Shown: positions 56,015 to 64,000 of the stretch, in pieces
Layout of the letters: every line of letters begins with the position of its first letter
Numbering within the stretch: the first letter of the stretch is position 1
Assembly (NCBI RefSeq): GCF_000814765.1
Contig: NZ_JWIC01000003.1
Location: 131,501 to 195,500, forward strand
Length of the DNA stretch: 64,000 bases
DNA from: Pseudoalteromonas luteoviolacea
Lineage (GTDB): Bacteria > Pseudomonadota > Gammaproteobacteria > Enterobacterales > Alteromonadaceae
Direction: 5' to 3'
Translations under genes and position numbers: made by a program
The notes under the pieces: generated by a model
Seen by the model: only the letters and a program-made list of their open reading frames with translations
Database searches by the model: none
What the model was told of the DNA's origin: nothing

Positions 56015-56871
56015 GTGAAAAGCTACAAAAAGTATTAGCGCGTGCGGGCGTTGGCTCGCGTCGTGAAATGGAAAAGTACATTGATTCAAATCGTGTCAGT
56101 GTTGATGGTAAAGTTGCTAAGTTAGGCGACCGAGTCGAAGAAAATGCGGTGATCCGTGTTGATGGCCATGTGGTTAAGATTGAGCAAAAAGAAGAGCGCA
56201 TTTGCCGAGTTTTAATGTACCACAAGCCTGAAGGTGAGCTGTGTACGCGTAAAGATCCTGAAGGCCGCCGTACAGTATTTGATAGATTACCGCGTTTAGA
56301 AGGCGATCGTTGGATTGCCATTGGCCGATTAGATATCAATACATCCGGTTTATTACTCTTTACCAACGATGGTGAGTTGGCTAACCGTCTAATGCACCCT
56401 AAATACGAAGTAGAGCGTGAATACTCTGTACGCGTATTTGGTGAGGTCACGAATCAAACCTTGAAAACACTTTCACAAGGTGTTGAATTAGAAGACGGTC
56501 CTGCTAAGTTTTTATCAATTAAACCGCGTGGTGGCGAAGGCATCAACAAGTGGTTTAATGTAACGCTAACAGAAGGTCGTAACCGCGAAGTGCGTCGTTT
56601 ATGGCAGTCACAAGAGGTTGAAGTGTCACGCTTGATCCGTGTGCGTTACGGTAAGCTTGAGCTGAATAAACGTCTACCACAAGGCGGCTGGGAAGAATTG
56701 GCGCTAGAAGACGTGAACTACCTTAGAAAATCAGTGAGCCTGAGACCTGAGACACAGACTAAGTTATCTGTGATGCCTGAAAAGCGCAAAGATAAGCGCG
56801 CTAAAGTAAATCGTATTCGAAAAGCTGTACACAAACACAATCAACGTTTGAAGCAAACTAAGCGTCGATAA
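56011..56871 (+). CDS. rluB: 23S rRNA pseudouridine(2605) synthase
   Basis: 286 aa. An S4 domain (1-60, [20 protein letters not shown]) precedes the RsuA-type catalytic domain with [17 protein letters not shown], where Asp is the nucleophile, and [13 protein letters not shown]. The C-terminal tail is strongly basic. RluB makes pseudouridine 2605 in 23S rRNA. Follows scpB with translational coupling, as in many gammaproteobacteria. Confidence 0.95.
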   Translation: MSEKLQKVLARAGVGSRREMEKYIDSNRVSVDGKVAKLGDRVEENAVIRVDGHVVKIEQKEERICRVLMYHKPEGELCTRKDPEGRRTVFDRLPRLEGDRWIAIGRLDINTSGLLLFTNDGELANRLMHPKYEVEREYSVRVFGEVTNQTLKTLSQGVELEDGPAKFLSIKPRGGEGINKWFNVTLTEGRNREVRRLWQSQEVEVSRLIRVRYGKLELNKRLPQGGWEELALEDVNYLRKSVSLRPETQTKLSVMPEKRKDKRAKVNRIRKAVHKHNQRLKQTKRR

Positions 56872-56884
56872 TCGCGAGTGCAGT

Positions 56885-56910
56885 AAAAAAGGGCCGATTG
56901 GCCCTTTTTT
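56885..56910. terminator. Bidirectional terminator between rluB and yciK
   Basis: Perfect 11-bp stem AAAAAAGGGCC / GGCCCTTTTTT with loop GATT, between convergent genes. Confidence 0.93.
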
Positions 56911-56933
56911 AGTTTTAGCGCAAATATAAATAC

Positions 56934-57677
56934 TTATTTAGGCTGTGCATCAATTGATTGGCCGTTCACTTCTAATGAGTCATCTGACATCAAATATAAA
57001 TAAGTTGGCATCAAATCTTCCGCTGTTTTTAGCTTGTCTCTGTCTTCACCAGGGAAGGCTGCTTCTCGCATGCTAGTACGGGTTGCGCCAGGGTTGATGC
57101 AGTTTACTCGAATATTGGTTTTACCCACTTCACATGCCCATGTTTGCATCATGCCTTCAGTGGCAAATTTAGAGATGGCATAGGCCCCCCAAAATTCACG
57201 GCCTTGTCGCCCAACACCTGATGATGTGAAAATGACCGAAGCGCTCGGTGCTTTGCGCATTATTGGGAATAAAAAACGTGTGATCATCGCCTGTGCGGTA
57301 ACATTTACTTTCATGACATTTTCAAATGTAGATACACAGAAATGTTCTAACGGGCCCATAGTGCCCAAAATAGCGGCATTATTCAGTAGGCCGTCTAATT
57401 TACCAAATTGTTGCTCAATGGTTGAAGCTAGATCTCGATAATGTTGTTTGGTTGCGCCTTTAAGGTCCAATGGCACGATGGCTGGTTGAGGATAACCTGC
57501 ATTGATGATTTCATCATAAACCGCTTCTAGTTTGCTGGTGGTTTTCCCTAACAAAATCACGGTGGCACCATGCTTGGCATAGTGGATTGCGGCAATACGA
57601 CCGATACCGTCACCCGCACCTGTGACCAAAATCACTTTATTTTCTAGTGCATTACTAGCTGCATTATATGTTTGCAT
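56934..57677 (-). CDS. yciK: YciK family short-chain oxidoreductase
   Basis: 247-aa classical SDR. Cofactor motif VTGAGDGIGRIAA, NNAAILG, catalytic Ser in FTSSGVGRQG, and YAISK (Tyr and Lys); INPGATRTSMREAAFPGED follows. Close to E. coli YciK; substrate unknown. ATG 57677 with GAGG upstream is chosen over the longer frame to 57722. Confidence 0.94.
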   Translation of the reverse strand: MQTYNAASNALENKVILVTGAGDGIGRIAAIHYAKHGATVILLGKTTSKLEAVYDEIINAGYPQPAIVPLDLKGATKQHYRDLASTIEQQFGKLDGLLNNAAILGTMGPLEHFCVSTFENVMKVNVTAQAMITRFLFPIMRKAPSASVIFTSSGVGRQGREFWGAYAISKFATEGMMQTWACEVGKTNIRVNCINPGATRTSMREAAFPGEDRDKLKTAEDLMPTYLYLMSDDSLEVNGQSIDAQPK

Positions 57678-57929
57678 ATTGGACCTCGAACAAATACATT
57701 TGCTATATTTTATCATAGTCACGACGCAAGTTATCGAATTTATTGCAAATATGAGTGGCGAAAGGCTACACTTTGCGTTAAGTTAAACTGGTCTAATGTC
57801 TTATTAAAAGCAAAATTACATAGTTTTAACGAATTATTCTCGGCGGCTTATTTATGCTTACATCTTAGAGGCAAGGGTAGGCGCTGGCCGAGGGAACAAG
57901 AATAATAAAATTATGTCGGAGCCAATACA

Positions 57930-60392
57930 ATGAAGAAACTGTTACTACCACTCGCTGTTTCAGCTGCATTAGCAGGCTGTGGTGGCGGTGAAACGCTAGA
58001 AGATGTAAAGCAAGACACCAAACCTGTAACGCCAGTTGCATCGGTTAAATTTGATCCCTCCAATGGTGTTATTTCCGTACCGAATGATATTCTCTTTAGT
58101 GGTACACAAGATGGTACACTCAATATCCCAGGTGAGCTAGATGGCGATTCTAAGCCTCTGCTATCCCGCGCAGGGTATGCTGATCCGTCTCTAGCACTGG
58201 GTGGTTTAGACGGTTGGTCTACACAAATGCCATATCAAATTGGCTTGAATACACCGACAGGTGTGACAATCGATGCCGCAACCGTTGCAGCACCAGGTGC
58301 TGTGCGTATATTTGAAGTGGTGATGGGCGATGATACGCAAACAGAAGCGTGTCAAAACTTTAGTCCAGCTTTCGCTTGTCGAGTAGTGAGTGAATTAACA
58401 TTTGGTCCAACTGGTGACTTTGTCTCTCAACTAAGTGAAGATGGCCAAAACATCAATGTTATTCCTGTTAAACCGTTTAAGTCTAATACGACTTATATCA
58501 CGGTGTTGACTACCAACATTAAAGACACGGTAGATGGGGGCAGAAGCCTAACGCCTTCGTCGACGTATACATTGCTTCGTCAAGAAGCGCCGTTAGTAAC
58601 TGATTCACAGAAATCTTTGCAAGCGGTTATTCGCAGCTACGAGCAAGCGCTGGTTTCTAGCGAATCTATTGGTGCGGATGAGATCGTTTACACAGCGGCA
58701 ATGACAACACAAGCAACAGGCCCTGTTGTTGGCACTATCAAGCAGTTGCTAGCATCAACATTTGGGACAGCTAAACAGCCAGTTGTAGCCGTCCCTGATC
58801 AAGACTTTATGTCAGTTGCTGATAAATTTACTGAGCTAGGTTTGGCTGCGGCACTGCCGCCTGAGTTGCTGCAAGCAGCTGGTGGGATCCGCTACCTAAA
58901 AGGTAACATTCAATTACCTCAATATTTATCTAAGCCAAAAAATGGCGAAGATGCGGCGCTAGCTGATACGTATTGGCAAGCATTATGTGACAACGGCGTT
59001 GCTGTTGCGGCTGCCAAAGGCGCTGCAGAAGCTGCTGGTGGTCAGTTACCTGAGCCGGAAGCTGGCACAGTCGATGCGCAGTGTGATGCGCTTTCTGGTG
59101 GCCAATTGCGAGACTTAGGTCTTGATGCACAAAAATTTGTGTCGAAATACAATGTTATTCCTAGAGAGCAATGGGTTGCTAATGCACCAGTGCAAATCAC
59201 ATTCCCACTGTCAGAAGCGCCTGAGACTGGCTTCCCTGTTGTGATTATGCAACATGGCATCACCAGTAAAAAAGAAGACATGCTTAGCTTGACGTTAGCA
59301 TTGTCTCAGGCTGGCTTTGCAACTGTGGCGATAGACCACCCAATGCACGGTGAGCGTGGTATTGACGTAGATGGTGACGGTGTTGATGAGTTTAATGCCA
59401 CCACTAAGAGCGTTTTACACTACATGAACTTGCAATCATTGCTTGTTGCCCGTGATAACCTGCGCCAATCAACTGCGGACTTATTGGCATTACGATTTGG
59501 TTTAAATGCAATTAATGCATTTTCTCAAGTACCACTTAACTTTAATACGAATGACGTGAGCTTTGTCGGCCAGTCTTTGGGTTCAGTTGTGGCACCAAGT
59601 TTCATAGCACATGCAAACTTACCGTTTGACAATGAAGCGCTTAAAGCAGCAGAGCCGTTGTTTAAAATGGGCCCTGCAGCGCTGTCTAGCGGTGGTGCAG
59701 GCATTGCTAACTTCTTAGTGGAGTCAGCCTCATTTGGGCCAGTTGTAAAAACGGCTGTGGTTCAGGGCGCCTCTGACTTAGCGGTTTCGAAGAAGTTTGT
59801 TAGTTACCTTGAAGAAGGTGCGGTTGCTGATTGTGGTGCGTTTGCTGGCAGCGCGAGTGCGTTTGCTGCATGTGCATACAATACATTTGTAGCAAACCTA
59901 GAAGCTGAAGGTGACCTTGCGTCAATTGCGGCCATTAATGGTACCGTTGATCAGTTTGCCTATGCGTCACAAACCGTGTTAGATACGGCAGATCCTCTGA
60001 ATTATGCACCGCTGGTACGTGCGGTCAATACACCAATGTACATGAGTGTTGTTGTTGGTGGTGAGGGTGAAAACAAGGGCGACCAAGTTATCCCTGCGAC
60101 TACGTTGCCACGTAACCCATTGGGTGGTAGCACGCCATTGGCTGCGCTGATGGGGCTAGAGACAGCCACTGAGTCGAAGCAATCAACTGATGGCACTGCT
60201 GGTCGTTATGTTGTGAACTTCTCTCAAGGACATCACAGTTCGTTGTTAACACCATCATTTGATGAGCGCACGGGCGGTACAGCACAAGGCCATGCTCAGG
60301 CAACAGCGGAAATGCAAAAGCAAGTTGCTACTTATCTTGCATCTAAAGGCTTGTTGTTACCAATTACTGATGAAAGTGTGATTGCCAAGTAA
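57930..60392 (+). CDS. VolA/Pla-1/cef family extracellular lipase lipoprotein
   Basis: An 820-aa surface or periplasmic lipoprotein: signal MKKLLLPLAVSAALAGC with Cys17, then GGGETLEDV. It matches the Pla-1/cef lipase family (VolA, a Vibrio surface lysophospholipase, belongs here). The alpha/beta-hydrolase region has VVIMQHGITSKKEDMLSLTL, nucleophile elbow FVGQSLGSV (Ser549), and probable catalytic His in GHHSSLL. It probably releases fatty acids from phospholipids outside the cell. GGAG lies eight bases before ATG; an own terminator follows. Confidence 0.9.
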   Translation: MKKLLLPLAVSAALAGCGGGETLEDVKQDTKPVTPVASVKFDPSNGVISVPNDILFSGTQDGTLNIPGELDGDSKPLLSRAGYADPSLALGGLDGWSTQMPYQIGLNTPTGVTIDAATVAAPGAVRIFEVVMGDDTQTEACQNFSPAFACRVVSELTFGPTGDFVSQLSEDGQNINVIPVKPFKSNTTYITVLTTNIKDTVDGGRSLTPSSTYTLLRQEAPLVTDSQKSLQAVIRSYEQALVSSESIGADEIVYTAAMTTQATGPVVGTIKQLLASTFGTAKQPVVAVPDQDFMSVADKFTELGLAAALPPELLQAAGGIRYLKGNIQLPQYLSKPKNGEDAALADTYWQALCDNGVAVAAAKGAAEAAGGQLPEPEAGTVDAQCDALSGGQLRDLGLDAQKFVSKYNVIPREQWVANAPVQITFPLSEAPETGFPVVIMQHGITSKKEDMLSLTLALSQAGFATVAIDHPMHGERGIDVDGDGVDEFNATTKSVLHYMNLQSLLVARDNLRQSTADLLALRFGLNAINAFSQVPLNFNTNDVSFVGQSLGSVVAPSFIAHANLPFDNEALKAAEPLFKMGPAALSSGGAGIANFLVESASFGPVVKTAVVQGASDLAVSKKFVSYLEEGAVADCGAFAGSASAFAACAYNTFVANLEAEGDLASIAAINGTVDQFAYASQTVLDTADPLNYAPLVRAVNTPMYMSVVVGGEGENKGDQVIPATTLPRNPLGGSTPLAALMGLETATESKQSTDGTAGRYVVNFSQGHHSSLLTPSFDERTGGTAQGHAQATAEMQKQVATYLASKGLLLPITDESVIAK

Positions 60393-60405
60393 CACCGTTG
60401 CTAAG

Positions 60406-60433
60406 AAAAAGCCGCTAACGAGCGGCTTTTTTT
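60406..60433 (+). terminator. Terminator after the lipase gene
   Basis: Perfect 11-bp stem AAAAAGCCGCT / AGCGGCTTTTT with loop AACG and further T residues. Confidence 0.93.
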
Positions 60434-60562
60434 ATGCTTATCATTTGATCTAAATGAGAGTTGTTATCATGGTTTTATTGCAATGTAGTGTTATTTAGGA
60501 CAAGATTAATGCTGATCGTTTTTGATTACATAGACTGATAAATAAGGGTTTAGGAGATAGCG

Positions 60563-61567
60563 TTGGCTTTTTTGTTTGAATATGGGTTATTTTTGGCTAA
60601 AGCAGTAACAATTGTGATTGCTGTGGGTGCCATTATTATATTAGTGGTGGGTGCAAGCCAAAAACCAAAAAGTAAAGCTGGTGAGATAGAGGTTAAAGAC
60701 TTATCGTCTCAATTGGCGGAAGCAAAAGAAGAGTTTCTACATCAGACTTTGGATAAAAAAGCGTTAAAAGCACATCTGAAAGAGAGTAAAAAGAAATCAG
60801 ATGAAAAGCCACAGAAGAAGGCATTTGTTATCGACTTTTCGGGCAGCATTGATGCGAATGAAGTGACCAGTTTGCGCGAGGAAATTACGGCGATTCTGAC
60901 GATTGCTGATAAAGAGAAAGATCAGGTATTGGTCAATGTTGAAAGTGGTGGTGGTGTTGTTCATGGTTATGGTTTAGCGGCGTCTCAACTGATCAGGCTC
61001 AAGCAAGCAGGCTTACCGCTTACAATTAGTGTTGATAAAGTTGCGGCAAGTGGCGGCTATATGATGGCGTGTGTGGCTGATAAGATTGTGGCTGCGCCTT
61101 TTGCCATCGTCGGCTCTATTGGTGTACTTGCTCAAATACCTAACTTCAATAAAATTTTGAAGAAAAATGACGTTGAGTTTGAACAGATCACCGCGGGTGA
61201 ATATAAGCGCACATTAACCATGTTTGGTGAAAATACCGAACAGGGCCGTGACAAATTTAAGAGTGAAGTTGAGCACACACATACTTTATTTAAGCAGTTT
61301 GTTGCTGAACATCGACCGCAGATGGACATCGATAAAGTGGCAACCGGTGAGCATTGGTTTGCAACGCATGCAAAAGAGTTTGATCTAGTTGATGAGATAA
61401 AAACCAGTGATGATCTGCTACTAGATTTAAATGAATCACACCAACTTTATAAGGTGAAATATAAAACTAAGAAAGCGTTGGCAGAGCGCTTTGGTTTAGG
61501 GTTGAGTGTCGTTGCGGAAAAGCTAGGTGTTAAACTGCTTTCTCGTATTCAATCTAATAAGTTGTAG
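60563..61567 (+). CDS. sohB: Inner-membrane peptidase SohB
   Basis: 334-aa S49 serine protease. One N-terminal membrane helix (about 8-30), a charged linker, and the protease domain with IDFSGSIDANEVTSLREE, nucleophile in AASGGYMMACVADKI, and catalytic Lys in TAGEYKRTLTMFGE. SohB degrades membrane-associated peptides; details are unclear. TTG 60563 has AGGAG six bases upstream. Confidence 0.94.
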   Translation: MAFLFEYGLFLAKAVTIVIAVGAIIILVVGASQKPKSKAGEIEVKDLSSQLAEAKEEFLHQTLDKKALKAHLKESKKKSDEKPQKKAFVIDFSGSIDANEVTSLREEITAILTIADKEKDQVLVNVESGGGVVHGYGLAASQLIRLKQAGLPLTISVDKVAASGGYMMACVADKIVAAPFAIVGSIGVLAQIPNFNKILKKNDVEFEQITAGEYKRTLTMFGENTEQGRDKFKSEVEHTHTLFKQFVAEHRPQMDIDKVATGEHWFATHAKEFDLVDEIKTSDDLLLDLNESHQLYKVKYKTKKALAERFGLGLSVVAEKLGVKLLSRIQSNKL

Positions 61568-61942
61568 TCTTGTAAAGCTTGGTTTCGGCCTGTTAAACAT
61601 TTTAATTGAGTAACAGGCTGACGATATATATTATTCTTTTCTATATAGTCCTATTTCAATTCCTCTCACACAGCCTTCACTTATACGCGTTGTAAAAAGC
61701 CTCTTATACTCTGAAAAATCGACATAAAATTATACTTATATACGTTTTTATGCTTTGCCTATCCTTACGTTGTGATATTTTTAACTTGGCATGTCGGTGT
61801 AAAAAGGGTTAGGTTTTACACAAAATGTTACAATATAACTTTAGACTCTATTTTCTGTAATCTCAGCGAATATTTACATACGTATATCATTTTTTAAGTT
61901 AATGTTGATTTGAAAAAAACAAAAACCAACATCGGTGGGAAA
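61568..61942. other. Intergenic region after sohB
   Basis: 375 bases without a gene. The only structure is an 8-bp inverted repeat GCCTGTTA (61588-61595) / TAACAGGC (61611-61618) with a 15-base loop and no T-run, possibly a weak sohB terminator. GGTGGG just before 61943 is the next Shine-Dalgarno. Confidence 0.5.
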
Positions 61943-64000
61943 ATGAATGTACTACTAAAAGCAGCAGTTGCTGTATCTTTAGCTTGTGCCAGTTCAAATA
62001 CGCTGGCTGCTAAATCAGACGAAGAAAAAGCCCTCTTTAGCAGTAAAACTTTTGAGGCAATGAAACTTCGAAATATTGGCCCAGCATACATGTCAGGGCG
62101 TATCGCTGATATTGAAGTGGATCAAAACAATCCGTCCACATGGTATACCGCAGTGGGTTCCGGTGGTATCTGGAAAACGGTTAATGCGGGAACAACTTGG
62201 ACACCTATTTTTGATAAACAGGCTGTTTATTCGACTGGGGATGTGACCATTGATCCGAGCAATTCCAATATCATTTGGGTGGGCACTGGCGAAAACAATG
62301 GTGGGCGCCATATCAGCTTTGGTGACGGTGTTTATAAGTCAATGGATGGCGGTAAAACATGGAAAAACATGGGCTTGAAAAAGTCTGAACGTATTTCTGA
62401 CATCATCATTCATCCAACAGATTCAAACACTGTGTGGGTTTCAGCACAGGGTCCGCTTTGGACAGATGGCGGCGAGCGCGGTCTATATAAAACCACTGAT
62501 GGCGGTGAAACTTGGAAATTGGTATTAAAGCCAGAAGATGAGTGGACAGGTGTAACATCGCTGCTGATTGACCCAAGAAATCCAAATAAATTATATGCAG
62601 CAACTTGGTCTCGACAAAGAAAAATAGAGGCTTATGTTGGCACAGGTCCTGGTTCGGGTATTCATACCTCTGATGATGGCGGCGAGACTTGGACAGAGCT
62701 TAAAACTGGGTTGCCAAAAGGCAATATGGGTAAAATAGGTTTAGCCATTTCTCCTATTAATCCTGACGTTGTATATGCTGCTGTTGAAATTGATAACCGT
62801 AAAGGTGGATTATATCGCTCAGCCAATCAAGGTCAGAGCTGGACTAAGATGTCTGATGAAGTAGGTGGCGGTACCGGTCCGCACTATTACCAAGAAATTT
62901 TTGCTGATAAGCATCAATTTGACCGTATTTATATTGCGAGTAACTACAGTAAAGTCTCTGACGATGGCGGTAAAACTTGGACGCCAATCAATACTAAGCG
63001 CAAGCACGTAGATGACCATGCGATGGCCTTCCATCCAACCGATCCTGACTTTGTATTGATTGGTTCTGATGGTGGTATCTATATGTCACATGACCGTATG
63101 GCAAACTGGCGCTTCATGGCGAACCTACCATTAACTCAATTCTATAAAGTCGCGCCTGATGATTCTAAACCATTTTATAAAGTTTACGGCGGGACACAGG
63201 ATAATTCGACGCAAGGCGGTCCATCTCGAACTATGCGTACAGAGGGGATCAAAAATAAAGATTGGTTCTTGACGTTAGGTGGAGACGGGCATCAGCCAGC
63301 AGTTGAGCCGGGTAACCCAGATATTATGTACTCTCAATGGCAGCAGGGTAACTTAGCTCGTCATGACTTTAAAACGCGTGAGAATGTATATATTAAACCG
63401 CAACCTTTGCCGGGCGATCCTGCTGAGCGCTTCAATTGGGATGCCCCGGTAAATGTATCTACTCATGATCCAAAACGTGTTTATTTTGCATCACAGCGTG
63501 TGTGGCGTTCTGATGACCGTGGTGATAGTTGGACACCTATTTCAGGCGATTTGACTAAAAACGGTAACCGTATGCATACTCCGATGATGGGCCGCACTTG
63601 GTCTGTCGAAGCAGGCTGGGATCTTTACGCAATGTCTGAGTACCATACGATTGCGAACTTCTCTGAAAGTCCGGTCAATGAGAATATTTTATGGGCAGGT
63701 ACTGACGATGGGTTAATTCAAGTCACCAGCGATGGCGGTAAGAATTGGAAAAAAATTGACCTCAAGCGTGTTAAAGGCGTGCCAGCTACCGCGTATGTGA
63801 ATGATATTCGCGCGGACTTATTCGATCCGAATACCGTGTATGTCGCACTAGATAATCACAAATATGGTGACTTTAAGCCATACCTGATCAAGTCAACAAA
63901 TCTAGGTAAAACTTGGAAATCACTTGCTAAAGACTTACCTGAGAATCACTTAGTTTGGCGTATTGTGCAAGACCATGTAAACAAAGACCTTATGTTCATT
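61943..64000 (+). CDS. Sortilin-like BNR/Asp-box repeat protein, 5' part only
   Basis: The first 686 codons of a large exported protein; the frame is open to the window edge. The signal peptide is MNVLLKAAVAVSLACASSNT (cleavage near LAA), then ALFSSKTFEAMKLRNIGPAYMSGRIAD, typical of the VPS10/sortilin-like glycosyl hydrolase-like family. At least seven Asp-box motifs are seen: SMDGGKTW, TTDGGETW, SDDGGETW, SANQGQSW, SDDGGKTW, SDDRGDSW and TSDGGKNW, implying a beta propeller. Members are secreted or periplasmic; function is not established. ATG 61943 has GGTGGG upstream. Confidence 0.88.
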   Translation, partial: MNVLLKAAVAVSLACASSNTLAAKSDEEKALFSSKTFEAMKLRNIGPAYMSGRIADIEVDQNNPSTWYTAVGSGGIWKTVNAGTTWTPIFDKQAVYSTGDVTIDPSNSNIIWVGTGENNGGRHISFGDGVYKSMDGGKTWKNMGLKKSERISDIIIHPTDSNTVWVSAQGPLWTDGGERGLYKTTDGGETWKLVLKPEDEWTGVTSLLIDPRNPNKLYAATWSRQRKIEAYVGTGPGSGIHTSDDGGETWTELKTGLPKGNMGKIGLAISPINPDVVYAAVEIDNRKGGLYRSANQGQSWTKMSDEVGGGTGPHYYQEIFADKHQFDRIYIASNYSKVSDDGGKTWTPINTKRKHVDDHAMAFHPTDPDFVLIGSDGGIYMSHDRMANWRFMANLPLTQFYKVAPDDSKPFYKVYGGTQDNSTQGGPSRTMRTEGIKNKDWFLTLGGDGHQPAVEPGNPDIMYSQWQQGNLARHDFKTRENVYIKPQPLPGDPAERFNWDAPVNVSTHDPKRVYFASQRVWRSDDRGDSWTPISGDLTKNGNRMHTPMMGRTWSVEAGWDLYAMSEYHTIANFSESPVNENILWAGTDDGLIQVTSDGGKNWKKIDLKRVKGVPATAYVNDIRADLFDPNTVYVALDNHKYGDFKPYLIKSTNLGKTWKSLAKDLPENHLVWRIVQDHVNKDLMFI

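Noticed and set aside
55806..56450. 214-codon antisense frame opposite scpB and rluB
   Set aside because: The opposite strand encodes unmistakable ScpB and RluB; this frame has no family features.
61588..61618. Inverted repeat after sohB as a terminator
   Set aside because: Only an 8-bp stem with a 15-base loop and no T-run.
1..64000. tRNA, rRNA, CRISPR arrays, insertion sequences, prophage
   Set aside because: I looked for cloverleaf-like ends, repeated spacers, transposase or integrase motifs and saw none; a covariance-model search would be needed to exclude small RNAs.

Overview
The window is an ordinary chromosomal segment of a marine gammaproteobacterium, most likely Alteromonadales and probably Pseudoalteromonas. 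This is inferred from moderate-to-low GC, marine-type Na+-coupled transporters, a Pla-1/cef-type lipase, a long-form GAPDH, and YbiT/YafJ/YciO/TrpC-type proteins close to their E. coli counterparts. I saw no rRNA, tRNA, CRISPR array, transposase, integrase or phage gene. Gene density is high and strands switch often, usually across perfect bidirectional terminators.

Layout. 1-3.3 kb: end of acpP, then fabF-pabC-mltG (fatty acid, folate and peptidoglycan). The tmk-holB pair expected next is missing; a secreted small protein and a secreted CE4 (chitin-type) deacetylase follow instead. 5.8-12 kb: a DUF885 metallohydrolase lipoprotein, the ABC-F factor YbiT, and a chemoreceptor coupled to an eight-cysteine secreted protein. 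12.5-16 kb: YafJ amidotransferase and purM-purN-DUF3108. 16-20 kb: YdcH-like protein, a membrane GGDEF-EAL protein, an orphan MlaC-like protein and a DUF2989 lipoprotein. 20-28 kb: long GAPDH, M14 carboxypeptidase, AGCS symporter, then zinc-ribbon/YeaC/DUF349 genes packed together. 28-31.4 kb: acnB behind a promoter overlapped by a strong Fur box. 31.7-39.6 kb: accessory genes (serine hydrolase, a repeated secreted protein, HAD phosphatase, a PTS EIIC-EAL fusion, a TIGR01777 epimerase and a TqsA-like exporter). 39.6-42.3 kb: a PhoPQ-type operon bracketed by a PepSY protein and a secreted four-cysteine protein. 42.3-46 kb: yciI, an NSS transporter, a CPBP protease, yciB and an HU protein. 46-52.9 kb: complete trpE-G-D-CF-B-A operon. 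53-61.6 kb: rnm(yciV)-yciO-scpA-scpB-rluB, yciK, a lipase lipoprotein and sohB; this is the E. coli yci/trp/sohB neighbourhood. 61.9-64 kb: start of a sortilin-like BNR-repeat protein cut by the window edge.

The most striking finding is in the trp leader. Two complete attenuator cassettes lie in tandem between the promoter and trpE. Each has a short leader peptide with three consecutive Trp codons, a GCGGG segment just after its stop codon, a CCCGC segment, and a strong Rho-independent terminator. They look like a diverged duplication. Other points of interest are the Fur box on the acnB promoter, the EIIC-EAL fusion that may couple sugar binding to c-di-GMP hydrolysis, and several uncharacterised secreted proteins tied to sensory genes.
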